A DNA stretch of 64,000 nt from Myoxocephalus aenaeus (GCA_038501785.1 JBAMJR010000011.1:4249501-4313500), one strand, 5' to 3'; positions 34,700-46,923 are shown, counted from the first letter of the stretch. Numbers and translations: made by a program. Notes: generated by a model from the sequence alone, not told the origin.

Positions 34700-35345
34700 A
34701 CACGTGGCCCTCGAGCCACAGAAGTCAGCGGCCAGGTTTCCCAGGGACACTACTTGTTTGGCTCAGGGAACCTTTGTGAGGAGTATCTTCATCTCACTGC
34801 TGCTCAGTCGGTCCATTTCTCCAGGCCACAGTGTCAGGCATCATTTATCTCTGACAGTGAAGCTGTCTAGAGTGTGCGTGTCCGCGTCCGTTTCTCTGTG
34901 TGAGCGTGCACGTGTGTTTGTGTATATAAATATATGTGTGGGTCCGCCTGTGTCTCGCGTGCGTCATGTGGGTGTCCCAAGGACGATCCACGACGGCGGA
35001 ATGAACGGAGAAGATAGATGTTTTCTGAACAGGAGTGTGTCATTAAAGCTACCTGTGCGCCGCTTGATTGATTCGCTGAATCACAGTCGCTGGATGTTAA
35101 CAGAAAACCCGCAAATGGCTTCGATCTGAATATATTACTTATCAACACTCCACAGTCCATCAAGGTGGGGAAAAAAATCCTCAGAAAGCTCTCATTTAAC
35201 GGGGAGCGTGTCATTTTTCATTATACAGTAATTAGATGATATTAATTGCAAAACATCTGTTAACTTCGCCGACATATGACGGCTGCCAGGCTGACTAATG
35301 TACATGATAGTCAAACACACGGTATGGGATTCTAACCTTCAATGC
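34700..35345. promoter_or_regulatory. Candidate conserved block with paired homeodomain sites
   Basis: CAGTAATTAGATGATATTAA followed by TTGC at 35,227-35,248 has two TAATT cores 14 bases apart, preceded by CATTTTTCATTATA. The GT-rich part at 34,870-34,960 is low complexity. Frames of 141 and 115 codons across the block lack protein-like features. Confidence 0.3.
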
Positions 35346-35439
35346 AGGGGGGTTTCTAGAAGCAGTTTAGCCAGTGGAGATAGTTACTTTTAGCTGATCG
35401 CCTGCAATTTGCGCTAACATTTTTTTATTTTTAAATCGC

Positions 35440-35879
35440 TGTGGGACTTTCATTTTCCCAGGAGACCATGTCCATTGCGAATAAACGGCCATAAATCCGC
35501 TGTTTTCCCCAGTATCACAGTAATCCAGTGCTAGTTGTCTGTATAATCATTGGCGCATTGCAAACTACGAGTGCTAATAGCTAATTCGGCATATTTTCTT
35601 TAGAGGGCCATTTCTCCAAATAATCTGAACAAATATAGGCCATGTAGTCCGAAGTGTATTTGGTTGCCCACAGTGTCAGGCTTTGAAAACCCTCGCTTTA
35701 ATACATTCAGCACCGCTGAGTTTTAATAAACAACTCAGAAGACTAGCCTTTAATGAACACGCGTGCCGGCATCTTATCCCGGTGTATTAGCCTAACCCGT
35801 GCCGCGCACATCCTCTCTTTGTCCTCCACTTCCTCTCCAATCCCTCTATCACCCTTCCTCTTTGTCCTGCCTCAAGGCC
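35440..35879. promoter_or_regulatory. Candidate conserved non-coding block
   Basis: Repeat-free segment with TATAATCATTGGCGCATTGC and ACGAGTGCTAATAGCTAATT, leading into a C/T-rich stretch at 35,810-35,875. It immediately precedes the small open frame at 35,880. Confidence 0.22.
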
Positions 35880-36029
35880 ATGGCCAGTCATGGGCTTTTC
35901 GGGCCCCCGTGCTCCAAGCAGCTACTGACCCTTTGTGCCACCTTTATCACAGACTTCTTTACCGTGGGCTACTTAACCACAGCGCTAACTGCAGGTCCTG
36001 CGGGTCTCTGTGATTGTGCTCTGCATTGA
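35880..36029 (+). other. Small open reading frame, 49 codons, coding status doubtful
   Basis: The ATG has a near-ideal vertebrate start context (GCCATGG) and follows a pyrimidine-rich stretch ending in CAAG, which could be a splice acceptor. The predicted peptide has a hydrophobic centre (residues about 15-40) and ends at TGA 36,027. I recognise no family. A conserved non-coding element translated by chance is at least as likely. Synonymous-site conservation in related fish would decide. Confidence 0.15.
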
Positions 36030-36153
36030 GCAGAGAGATGAGGATTAACACCGACACTCGATAAAGGGGTCAGAGGTGTGCAGTGATTATTTGTGTGTGT
36101 GTATCACAGGAACGAGAGAGAGAGAGAGATGGAGCGTGTGTGCGCAAGGTAAG

Positions 36154-36155
<2 letters not shown>

Positions 36156-36189
<34 letters not shown>
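36156..36189 (+). repeat. (TG)17 microsatellite, preceded by (GA)n
   Basis: Uninterrupted TG tract. A short GAGAGA stretch lies at about 36,115-36,129. Confidence 0.97.
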
Positions 36190-36190
<1 letters not shown>

Positions 36191-36755
36191 CTCTCACAGG
36201 GTAGAGGATGAAGCAGGTGGATGGGGGTTGGGGACATGGCTGCAAGGTTGAGGTGAAATAGATGGATAAGGTTAGCTGAGTTATCAGACAGGAGCATCAC
36301 AATCAAGCTGTCAGCTCAATGCCTCCCTCGCTCTCCTCTCTCCCTCTTTTTGATAAACAGAGGAATAGGATTACAATTTGGACTGGTCCCGGGGCAGCGT
36401 GGAAGCCTGCCTTGCCTTTCAGCTGCATTCTCTGCCCTGGTGAAAAGGAGCAACAAGAAAGGCACAAATCTGCCAGGCGGGGCTTCCTGGGTGGGGGAGT
36501 CCTATGGTGGGAGAGGATAGAAGGGCATTCTGCCAAAGAGCAAGGTGTGGAGGTTGACTTATAATAAAGAAGAAGAAAAAAGAAGGAAGAAAAACTATTT
36601 GACTAAAGCTTTACAACATCATCATCTCTCTCTTGTGTTATTGAGCCATCCGTTTGGGTTTTATTTGCAGAGGCGTTTGAGATATCTGCCTTCACTATAA
36701 TATGACAAGAGCGAAAGGAATGTTGGGACGGTCACACCATTAAAAACAACGCCCA
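36190..36755. other. Intergenic, nothing recognised
   Basis: Balanced composition to about 36,560, then A/G-rich. It could include constrained DNA, but no specific feature stands out. Confidence 0.35.
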
Positions 36756-36761
36756 TGACTC

Positions 36762-37327
36762 TAATGCATTGCAGACATGCTTATAATGCTTTTATAATTA
36801 TAGTTACAGACAATAATTACACTTTATAACAATACACAGAGCACACTATTGATTATACTTTATGTTGCATTATCATGGTTCATTGTGATTCCATTGTTGT
36901 AATACACTATAAAACAATGTTCTTAATGCATTACAATGTGACTTTACTTGTGTATAAGACCGCTCTAAATAAAATAATATCATTTAATCTATGCTAGAAC
37001 AACACACACAATGTTTTGACTGAACTCAAAGCAAACAATGACCACCCAGAGTTACAGAATTACAGAGTTACAGAATTAGGAAAAATATTGTCATGTAATA
37101 CAATTTTGGGGAATTATAATACACTGTGATGTCAGTGAAAAATGTCAGTGAGTGACCAGCAATTATGAAGTATTATGATACTTAAACTTATATCATCATA
37201 AAATGTTTTATAGTATGTTATGATTATCATTATAACACATTATTCATATTTATGAGTATTTATAACTAATTATATACAGCGCTATGAGGACATTATGACA
37301 CATTATAAGTATGTTTATAATGCATCA
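36762..37327. mobile_element. AT-rich MITE-like element with terminal inverted repeats
   Basis: The first 27 bases (starting TAATGCATTGCAGACATGC) pair with the inverted last 27 bases (CATTATAAGTATGTTTATAA plus TGCATCA) at 22 of 27 positions. The interior is about 75% A/T with many TTATAA/TAATGCATTA phrases and contains an exact tandem pair of a 16-base unit (CAGAGTTACAGAATTA, 37,047-37,078). It has no open frame, as expected of a non-autonomous DNA transposon. The superfamily is not assigned. Confidence 0.65.
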
Positions 37328-39489
37328 CAGACATAGAAAGTCTTACCTCGGCGGTGCAATGTTACAAAGTATATTTATCCAAGTATGCTTGAGTATTTTC
37401 TTTTTATGCTGGTTATGCTTACTTATACTCCACTTCCTTTATCCGTCAAATAATTACATAACACGGTTTTTATAATATATGATCTTCTTATAAAACTGCA
37501 TTGTTATAAATCAAACTGTAAAACAGTTTAAATGAAGTTTACCTCGACATTAACATGCTGACACATACACATCAGTTATAATAATAAATAATCCAATAAT
37601 ATATTGTTTCATTCTATAACACTGACATGGCAATTTTTTTCTGTACAGTACTTTTGATACTTCACTTGATAATACTGAAAAATCCTGTACCTTAAATTTT
37701 GGTGATTTTTTTATTTTTCAAATAAAATGGAATGATGCAGTGTTCCCTTTTCCTAATTCTTACGCTCAGTAGACAATTAAATGATCTGAAAAATGTCAAA
37801 AAGATGAAAGCAGGGCTGTTTTTCTTGGCTCATGAAATGTGGAGATACTTGGTTGTCTTGTGACAATCCTTAACTTAAGTAACCTTTTAAATACTCGTAA
37901 TGGAGGATTCAACATCGTAGTATTGTTTCTTTAGAGTAAAACATCTAAATGCATCTACATCTGTTTATTGTAGTAACATCAAAATCTATCTACTCCATAC
38001 TCTAATCCATCTACATGGAAACATAACGCTTAGTAAAACATGTTTTTCTCAGTAAATGAGAAAAATATTTTTCCACGGTCAACACTAATTTGAATATATT
38101 TCTAAACGATGAAAAAAGTCATTTAACATGTACAAGCAAAACAGTTTTACACATTTAATATAATAATACATTAGTAGTAATTGGATGTCGGCCTTTTCTC
38201 TTCCAAAAGTAAAAACATTACGCCTGCGATGACAACACAAAAGCTTGCGCTGTGGTTGTTTCGTCCACTTTGTTAAAGACACAAAAGGCTCGCTGTTCTT
38301 CCAGTCCCCCGTCGACTGATTGGGGAGATTTTTTTTAAACGCTAAATCTGCAGAGAGTGGAGAAAGAATGTTGGGACAGCAACCAGAGCAGCAGGGCAAT
38401 TAAGACAAATTAATTATGGCGAGGGGGGGGGAGCTCAGCCCAGCTAAAGCGTGAACCCACAGAGGCGTGAACGGCACACGTAAGAACTCTCTAAGAAAAG
38501 GGCTGTAGCACAACTACCTCATTATCTACAAGGAAAAGGAGAATTTCACTTTGTGACCCCGACGCCAAGAGAGCCCTGGTCTCTGACTGGAGGCGCGGTC
38601 GTCAGGTGAACGCACGGCCGAGCAGAAATTGTGCAAAAGTGTGCTCCGGCTCCCTCAGCCAGACTTCTTCTACCAAAAAGACGGTCCAGTTACTGACCTG
38701 TTCCCTTCCCTCTCATCTACATGTACATAAATTCCCTTTTCCCGCTAAGAATCGCTCACTGAAATATATGCTATTCTCCTCTCGCACTCTTGCCATTTCA
38801 TTGGCGGTGGCGTCCAGGGAGTTGTGTGTGACCTTCTTCTTCTTTGAAAAAAAAAATCACCTCCGTCTTTCTGGGACAGTGAAACTCACTAAAAGTTAGA
38901 GGAGCTATCCATTTGGTCACATGCATTTAAAAAAAAATATCTTTAACAACTTTTTCCTTTTCCAATATAGTGTATATATTTTTTTGCATAAGTATCCTCC
39001 ATGTGCTGCATTTGTGTGACGTTGGGGGCAGTTGAAAGAGAGAGAAAGACCAAAGGACACACACATTTTGCACATTTCCCGCTGCACCTCTCAAGCACTG
39101 AGTTGTTAACAAACGATTTAGCATTGTAGCAGTAGCTTTAGCTTAATCGTACGCATGCGTTCCTTTGTTCCTGGAAGTGAAAACTTGTTTGGCAACGCTA
39201 ACTCCGAGCAGCGACAATTGTTTTCCTCAAATAGGATCAGGAAAACAGGAAGGGAATCGCGAAACATCTCATCGTAAGCTGCGGGCAACAAGTGAAAACA
39301 TCCCCAAAACCTGAATGAGCAGAGACACTGACACAGATCCCTGCTCCATTCTTTTGTAAGAAACCAAATCCCTCTTTTCCTCCTTTCTCAGCCATAATAT
39401 GGCTTCCAAGCGAGGTCCAGCCAGAAATCTTGCGGCGCGGCCGTGAAATAAAGGAAGTGCTGCCATGCCTGACTATGCCAGCGAATAAA
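37328..39489. other. AT-rich intergenic, nothing recognised
   Basis: Strongly AT-rich to about 38,200, then more balanced. Segments around 38,320-38,480 and 39,330-39,480 may be constrained but show no clear motif cluster. No exon is recognised. Confidence 0.35.
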
Positions 39490-39960
39490 GCCAAAGCAAA
39501 TTGCTTAGGGAGAGTTTGGTCCAATTGGATGCCATCCCTTGGTATGTAATTCCCATGGCGCGCCGTTTGGCAATGGCGTCGCACGCCTCAATCAGGTGTG
39601 GGGGCCTGGAGGAGGCCCCGCTCATTTGCATGTCCAAGTATGAGGGGAATTCCTCTTAGGGAAAGGAGCCAGGCTTTGATGTGGGCATTCCCACTTGGAT
39701 TTACGGGACTAAAATAGACAGTAATGGATCAGTGAAGTCATTCATCACCAGTGTGCGCTTTGCCCAGTCCTCCTTCACCTCCTAAACCACGCTCGGCTTC
39801 AAAGGGAGTCGTCCGTTTGAGCTCCTTCTGCCCCGGACTCCTTCGCTGCAGATGAGGCTGATGTAAATGAGCCAGGAAGTGATGACATTAATTTGAGACC
39901 TGGTTTGACGATCCATCACTGTCACTTCCACCTGTCGTTGGCAGAATTGGGACACAGGGC
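39490..39960. promoter_or_regulatory. Candidate conserved block with octamer site
   Basis: Contains the octamer ATTTGCAT at 39,624-39,631, GATGTAAATGAGCCAGG, GTGATGACATTAATTTGAG and CTTCCACCTGTCG (E-box). Repeat-free and of balanced GC, it looks like a typical developmental enhancer, but this is inferred from sequence appearance alone. Confidence 0.33.
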
Positions 39961-42020
39961 TAATATTGCTTGATTTGAAAGGTACAACAAATATTTTTAT
40001 GTTTTACATATCTGTTGATGTTTTTCTGACATTTCATGTTCAAGGTTTATTTTGCAAATGTACTATCCATCGCTAGCTAGACATCCAAAGTGAAACGGTA
40101 AGTTACAGACTGTGAAGTAGCAAAGTCACTTCTAAATCACAATTTTAATAAAGCGCAATAATGTGACTTTGTTGACTATTTTACTTTTCTGGTTTTAGCA
40201 GTCATTTCCCACAAGCCCTAGCTCTTTGCAGGTCAAACGTTAACCATCCTGGCCGGACTGTGACCATTCGAGTGGTGAGCCCTGAGGGTGGACAGGACGG
40301 GATGGCGACGGAGATTGGAAAGTGTGGGTGAATATAACCCGATTGCGTTTGTATAACGTTAAATAAAGTGACAAAAATACTTATTTGAAGTCAAACCTTG
40401 ATGTTTTTACTGAACTTTACCCTTTTTGTTTTGTTTGAGTTTGCAACATTAACCCCATGTTGAAAACAACCACCGTAATGCAGGAGAAAATATGTTTCCC
40501 TCAAGAAGTAAATGAGAATGCGGTTCAGGTTGTATGGGAACATAATCTTGGAGGAAACAGGTTTGTCCTGCTATGGCTGGACACGATAAGGATGAGAGCT
40601 GATAGAGTGAACCAAAACAACAAGCTGAAAGACGCTAAAACACTCTGTAGTTCTTAAGGAAAACTGCAATGTCGGGCGATGATTCACTGTGGGTTCACCA
40701 CGATGAGCGACCCCCTTTAAACATCACCCAGTCCTTTGAGTTTGTTATGAAAATATTCAGATTTAGTGCAGCTTGAACCAAACCTCCAACCACCGAAGGT
40801 TGCGGTAGTTTTTGAAGGCAACGCCAAACTACCATTTGTATCGAATATATATTGACAGAAATATTGAAAATGTTCATTATTTTATCATAACCATCTACCA
40901 AACGTTAGCTAAAAAAAACAAAACACAAATCCACAACTTTGGCCTCTCTGTGTTGTGTCTCGTGACTCACCCACTCTGCAGAATATGTGCGCGGGGGTTA
41001 CGCCGGCTGACACCTAGCCGCTTATTTAACAACGCTCAGTCATCCGCGGCAGAATGAGTGCTCTATCACAGCGCCGCTGTTCTCCAAGTGACGCTCAGCA
41101 CACAGAGGGGTTGAAAAGCACTCGTGCATGTGACATTTCACTCGCTGCTTTTGTTTTGTTTTTTCAAATCAGGCGGTTGAGGGCCCACTTCTTGCTTTAG
41201 CGTCTTCGTTTGATAAGCTAACACACGCGTTAGCATGTTAAACTCACTGTCAAAGCAAATGGATGGATGTATGGAGGTGTTTTCTTTATTTTATTTCGTT
41301 GGTTTGTAATTCACTCCTGTACTTTTCATGATTTCCTAGCCTCTCTGAAAACAAATGACTTCCTCACCTTAACGGCATTATATTGGGTCGGCCCTGCTGG
41401 TTTTTGATCTCTCACAGAATTTCTGTGGACATTAATACCGTCCGCTTTCCACACAGCAAGAGAGTTTCATTACCGCGGCCGTGTATCTTACCACAACAGG
41501 TAAACCGAGAGAGGACAGCTGCAGAAGAATGAAGCAGAGAGGGGAAAGACATGGGAATAAAAAAGATAAACAGTTTGACCTTCTGTTTCTGCCAATTTCC
41601 AGCGGTCGCCCCCCCTCCTTAGCCTTCTCTTTCCCCTCTCTCGCCCTCAGCCCTGTGTCGGACGAATCCTTTTTGGAGGGATAAATAGCACTGCTGCGCT
41701 TTGATAGCCCCAGTCCCAAACAGCAGCTACCGATAAATAAAAGGAACTTTCTCCATTTATCTCTGCGAGAAAGAAGTTCCTATTAGGGTCCCCGTTGCCG
41801 CGGGGCCTTTCCCTCCTTCACTGCACAGCTTTGTAGATTGCCTGCTTGGTTTAAGGTGCTATTGAGTGCTCACCAGGACAATTACATGCCAGGACCCCCC
41901 TCCGGAAATGTCCCTCCCCTCCACTTCCCTCTCCCCCCGTCCTGTACCTCTGTGCCAGTGTTGCAAGCGAGATGCTGTCCACGATATGGGCCCTGGATGG
42001 GAACGGTGTGTGCGGCACAT
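39961..42020. other. Intergenic, nothing firmly recognised
   Basis: Contains isolated GCTAGC/GTTAGC phrases (near 40,072, 40,903 and 41,230) that may be repeat slivers. The segment 41,690-41,830 is repeat-free and balanced. The 66-codon frame at 40,457 has no family resemblance. Confidence 0.35.
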
Positions 42021-42028
42021 CGTGTAAT

Positions 42029-42062
42029 TGTGTGTGTGTGTGTGTGTATGTGTGTGTGTGTG
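42029..42062 (+). repeat. (TG)n microsatellite, one interruption
   Basis: About 17 TG units with a single TATG interruption. Confidence 0.96.
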
Positions 42063-42369
42063 AGCTCCCCACTGGAAGAGGGGACAGAGGGGGTAGAGTG
42101 ATAATGGCCCTCTGAATGGTATGGAATAAAGTATCATTGCTTAGTGCCTGGAGTCAGACAGTGATGCTAATGCAAATGGTTTTTACCCCCCACCTTTCTG
42201 TCTGGTATAATGATAGCCCCACAAACAGTATGTGTGAAGAAACAGAGTGAAGGAGGTACATAAATAAAAATAGCGCACACCTCGGTGGAAATGACTTTTT
42301 GTTGCCTTCAGGCAACTTAAGACGCACCTTTACACTTTCCCTCCGGGCCTCCTCTATTTCCTACTTCTC

Positions 42370-42373
<4 letters not shown>

Positions 42374-42437
<64 letters not shown>
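42374..42437. repeat. (AT)32 microsatellite
   Basis: Uninterrupted 64-base AT tract. Such tracts can extrude cruciforms. Confidence 0.98.
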
Positions 42438-42439
<2 letters not shown>

Positions 42440-42849
42440 TTTGATACCATAAAGTAGAGATTTCTGCGAGGAGCAATATAGCATTAAAAAAAGCATTTAT
42501 TTCTTCTTCTTTTTTAAAGAAAGACATGGCCCTGGACATGTCAATCTCATTTCCAACAGCCCTCACAAAATCAAGTTGTTTTTGTAAATACATAACACGT
42601 GTGTTGGTTATAGAGAGCAGAAAGTCCAAGGCTTCACCTTGAGAAGATATTGATATTTTCCAGCGTGTTATCGAGGCACAAACATCCAACCGGATGATAC
42701 TGGTGTGCTTCTTAGTCTCGCTGAATGGTCGTCCGAAGAAGACGCGAAGAGTCTGTAGCCATTGTTTCGTCTTTTAAGCACCAGAGTCTCTGTGGGGAAA
42801 GTATCGTCGCAATCGAAAAGTGTGAGCATGTTTTGAGCCAGAGCATATG

Positions 42850-43230
42850 CAGAAGAAGAGAGATGGGGTGGGGGTGGGGAGTGAGCAATGCCATAAATCT
42901 CCGACCACAGAGGACAGATCGGGGGAAAGCTGATCCAGGATCGAGCCGAGGATCTTAGATGCCGGGGCGTCCACAGAAGGCGTCTATCAGGCGAGGGCGA
43001 GGGCAGCCCGCGCGCTCATCTCCACAGAAGCATCGTTGGGATGCAGAGAGCGACAGCGGCAGCTTCCCACCACGGAGGAGGAGTCCACCGGACCACGGAG
43101 GGGGGACCTGCTGCCGGGGAGGCTTCTGAAGACGGCCAGCCTGTGAACTGATACAGAGGCCGGCGCTAATCAAGGAGCCTCCAGGCCTCGGGGCCCACGC
43201 TCCTCCATCCCCACTCCTGTGTCTGCCTTC
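42850..43230. promoter_or_regulatory. GC-rich block with raised CpG density
   Basis: From about 42,940 to 43,210 I count roughly 20 CpG dinucleotides, including GCCCGCGCGC and GGCCGGCGC. This is much denser than the surrounding AT-rich DNA. There is no recognisable exon on either strand. It could be a small CpG island acting as a non-coding-RNA promoter or an enhancer. An 18-base poly-T follows at 43,267-43,284. Confidence 0.35.
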
Positions 43231-43499
43231 CGCTCGCTTCAGTTTTACTCCCGGAGCCTAAGCTCCTTTTTTTTTTTTTTTTTTATTTCATGGTGTCAGT
43301 TTTCAAAAGGCTTGTCTTTTGTCTTGCGGAAAAGCCGCACGACTTAGCCGTCCCTTTGTGGAGTGGACTCGCCGTTGAATCGCTGAAATTGTCTCTCTTG
43401 TACGGAAACAAAATCTCAAAATGAAACAAAACACACAATGACAGAAGTCATTATTAGAATTTACAATAAAATAAAAAATGACGTGTAACTTAGGATAAA

Positions 43500-43960
43500 A
43501 TGCCCACCTTCGGGGCATTTTTGTTCAAGGCCAAAACTCTTCCGACAGCTGGGGCAGCCTTATATAAACACTATAAATGGTCACCTCCTCGCACAATGCC
43601 TTTGTAATATATCATTTGGCTTCACAGTGCCCTAATATCTGGGTAAAGTTTCGTAAAGGGTGCCTTTTGGCGGCCTGAGCTAAGTGGTCTTAGCTGCCTG
43701 TGATAGGCCTGTGTGCTGAGCAGGTTCTGGAGATAGCAGCTCTCTGGTGGCACGGCTTCTCTCACAGGTCCCTCCCTGGCAGAAAGCAAAAGAAAGGGAA
43801 TAAAGAGGGGCTGGGAGAGAAAGGAAGGAGGCAGGAGGGAATTGACACAGAGCTTGGCGAGGAGCCAGAGCCGGGCCTCCTCGCGTCTAATGTACGAACG
43901 GGGATTTATTTAAACAGTGAGAAGAGAGGACAGCTTCACAGTGCCAGATTAATTCCGCTT
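43500..43960. promoter_or_regulatory. Candidate conserved non-coding block
   Basis: Repeat-free segment with CTTATATAAACACTATAAAT, TAATATATCATTTGGC and AGCTAAGTGGTCTTAGCTG (an imperfect inverted repeat around AGCTAAG/CTTAGCT, near 43,678-43,695). The inference is weak. Confidence 0.22.
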
Positions 43961-44173
43961 TTTATTCAGAAAATAAAAGAGACTTTGAATTATTAAGAGA
44001 TAGCGGGATTAGAGGCCTCTCTTTCCAACCCCAATCTACGCTCCTTTTAATTTCCACTTTATTAGAATTCTTTTTGAAGTATTTTAGTCTGGACAAAAGG
44101 AGAAGAAGAGAGAGAAAGAAGAAAATATTAAATATCAGTTAAACTGCATTAAACATAAGCCCGAGCCCCCATT

Positions 44174-44202
44174 TCTCTCTCTCTCTCTCACTCTCTCTCT
44201 CT
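44174..44202 (+). repeat. (CT)n tract
   Basis: About 14 CT units with one CA interruption, followed by TTCTTCCACAG. The result mimics a splice acceptor, but the downstream sequence shows no coding potential. Confidence 0.93.
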
Positions 44203-44445
44203 TTCTTCCACAGTCATATTGATCCTACTCTTTCACTTCTCAATTATCAACTTTTATTGTAGGTTCAGCCAAGTGCAGAGGCCGATTTTTTTTGTGTGAA
44301 ATGAAACGGCTTCTATCTTCTATTCATCCTCGGGGCTGTGGGGCTGTGGTGGGGTTTCTCGCTCCCTCACACTCCTCTATTCACTTCACTTGCTTAAACC
44401 CCACTCAAAAATGTGTCAGCGAGGGCGATTGTGTAGTGCTACAGT

Positions 44446-44490
44446 AGGGGGAGAAGGAAGAGGAAGAGGAGGAGGTGGAGGAGGAAGAGG
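44446..44490 (+). repeat. Polypurine (GGA)n tract
   Basis: About 45 bases of G and A in GGA/GAA units with a single T. The Gly-rich frame through it is an artefact. Confidence 0.92.
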
Positions 44491-44639
44491 CAGCGGTTCT
44501 CACGTCCCCTCCGCCCTGGGTCAGCAGGGAGGGGTCAGAGCAAAAGGGGGGGGTCAACAGGAGAGGACAGGCATGGGTCCGAGGTCCTGGAGAAGTGCAT
44601 GTGTTCCTTTTGACAGAAATAAAATTGTGTCAAACGCCG

Positions 44640-45360
44640 CACTCACCGCGTTATATTTTTGAGCCACCCTCTGTGTGCTTAACATATATTGGCGTCTCGG
44701 CTCTCCGTCCGGGGGAAACGGCTTGCCCTCGCGTTGCCGGCGAGCCGAGCCGGTGCAGTGTTGCTCCCCTCTCTCTCTGCAAATCTCGGCAGCCATAGGA
44801 ATTTGATTGTGCCGGAGGATTCTCTCTGTCAGACAACCGGTCTATAATCTCTGGCAATTCTTTGTGCAGGCGGATTACCACTGAAAGTGTTACCACATAT
44901 TTACAACTACTCCACTAACTCTCAACAGGCTCTCCTGCATCCGGCCCAGCCAAAGCTGTAAGCCACGGTTAACATAGGAAATCAAGCTGAGATTTAGGAC
45001 ATCTCCCCTCCAAATCTAAGTGCAGGCTCTATCTGTGCAAATAATAAGGCGCCGGGACTCTTTCTCGCCGTTGAGTTTAGCCCAGATTTAACCCCGAGGA
45101 TTACCTGTGTTCGAAAAGAAAAAGAAACACATCTGTTTATGTGCAAAGCACTTGACATGGTGTTCCCCGGGGATAGATCAGCCGCCCCGGCAGTAAACAC
45201 AGAGCCATTCATGTGAAAATGATCGCTCTGTAATTAACAATTCAGGTTTACACAAGAGTGAATTGCTAGAGAGGGTGCTGTCTGTCTCCCTCCTCCTCCC
45301 CATGATACAAATACTGCTACATAAATGATAGGAAACAAAAGGAAGCGTAACAAAAGTCAA
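44640..45360. promoter_or_regulatory. Candidate conserved non-coding cluster
   Basis: A CpG-rich patch at 44,690-44,755 (CGCGTTGCCGGCGAGCC) is followed by repeat-free DNA. That DNA contains GTCTATAATCTCTGGC, AGTAAACACAG (Fox-like) near 45,191 and CTGTAATTAACAATTCAGG near 45,229, a homeodomain core fused to a Sox-like half. The small frames here lack protein features. Confidence 0.3.
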
Positions 45361-46790
45361 GTTTAAATGTCATACAACTACACGCTGTGTCCGCTGCGTC
45401 TAGTTTCCTTTGCTTTCCTCGATAGCGAAGCGAAGCGAGGGTCAAGGGGCCGCTTCGGCAGTTCGGCAGTCCCCCCACCCTCCCGTCCCCTTTTTAGCAT
45501 CTGTGTCTTATCGCTCCATCAGAGCCCAAGTGTTTCATTCAAAGTCCGACTAGATAGGCCTTGTGTCTGGCTGTTGTTATTGAAATAAACTGGGGCCTGT
45601 GTTGCCACCCCGGCCGACCCCCCCTCTTGCTTCTGTCTACTCTGAACAAGTGTATCTTCAGAAACACGCCAGCTTGTTATGGTAATGACCTGAATGCCCC
45701 CCCTTCCATTCTGTGGGTGTGTGGTGGGGGTAAGGCTTCGCTTTTTTGGGGGGCGGGGGGGTTCTGCAGTGGGCATACCCAACAGGACAGACTGGGGCAG
45801 GGCTTTTCATAACAAAACAAGGCTTTGTTTTTTATCCCAAAAAAACATATCCAATCAATGTACATGTATTGTAAATTATATATTGTTGGAGATTCTGGAC
45901 ATACAGTTTTAATCAACACGGAACAATATTTTACACAAATGCAGCTTTGTCTGCATTTGAATATCCATGGGAAAAGTAAAAGTAGTATGTTCACTACATA
46001 TATATTAAAACTGACATCTCCTAATACGTTTTTGGGGGCTGTTACCTCCTCAAACACACACACAGACAGACAGACACAGACACACACAAACCAAACTATT
46101 ATGTCAGCCAGACTCGTGGCATATGTAAGATCTTATTTCCATCATTACAAAAATGCTGGGCACAAACTGACAAGCATAACCTGAGCACTAAATGGAAATC
46201 ACCCAATATCTGATGCTAACAACAGCCAACAGTAGCAGGGGGGGGGGGGGAGAGTCTTTGACAAGAGAAATCCCTGGCAAATAATCCATCCAGCTATGTC
46301 GACTGGATGGGTTCAGGAGGAAAGAACTAAAACTGCGGCCGGGCAGGAAATATTCCTCACACAGTCGGTCCTGCTGTACTGAGCGGCTATAATTAAAATA
46401 GCAATGAATTCAACCCCCAGTCAGGAGCCTCTCTAAAAGCCAATTGTGGGGCTAGATAGTGTATATATAAAAAAAATGAATTGTGCGCAAAGAAAAATAA
46501 ACAGAGAACAATGTCAAAAGTCGGCGTTGAAAGAATAGCGATAAGGATCACCTATTTAAACAAACCTAATGCTTGACTGCTTGTTGTGAGCCACATTTCA
46601 TACATAAAATATGTTCTGTCACTGATATTGCCCCCTTATCTAAAGGGAGAGAGGCAGACGAAATTTGCAGCCTGTGTGCGAGCAATGGGCGGTTTGTGGA
46701 GAGTGATAGAGGCCCAGAGCTTGGAGATGCACGGCAGATAGCATCTGTCTGTCTGTCAGGCGTGCAGGCGGGCTGGAGCGGTGGGGAAAC
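45361..46790. other. Intergenic with low-complexity patches
   Basis: Includes G-rich runs at 45,748-45,762, an imperfect (CA/CAGA)n at 46,054-46,092 and a G13 run at 46,238-46,250. The 136- and 119-codon frames across these patches are not protein-like. Confidence 0.4.
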
Positions 46791-46792
46791 AC

Positions 46793-46825
46793 GGGGAGGG
46801 AGAGGAGGGGGAGGGGGAGGTGGGG
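46793..46825 (+). other. Predicted G-quadruplex motif
   Basis: G-runs of 4, 3, 5, 5 and 4 bases are separated by loops of 1-6 bases within a purine-rich stretch. Confidence 0.75.
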
Positions 46826-46923
46826 CAAGAGACTGAGTGGTTGTGGCGCACACACGGCGTGGACCGGCAGACCAAAAGGCCCGGCCTCCTGAGGAAATAG
46901 GTGACTCCCAACATGCCCAGCCT

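Noticed and set aside
34704..35129. 141-codon plus-strand open frame
   Set aside because: It runs through a GT-rich low-complexity stretch and into a candidate non-coding block. It is not protein-like.
37047..37078. Start of a satellite array (two exact 16-base units)
   Set aside because: Only two copies, inside a transposon-like element.
44174..44260. (CT)n plus TTCTTCCACAG resembling a splice acceptor
   Set aside because: None of the three downstream frames looks like a coding exon: two stop early and the third is about 27 codons without family resemblance. The pyrimidine tract is simply a microsatellite.
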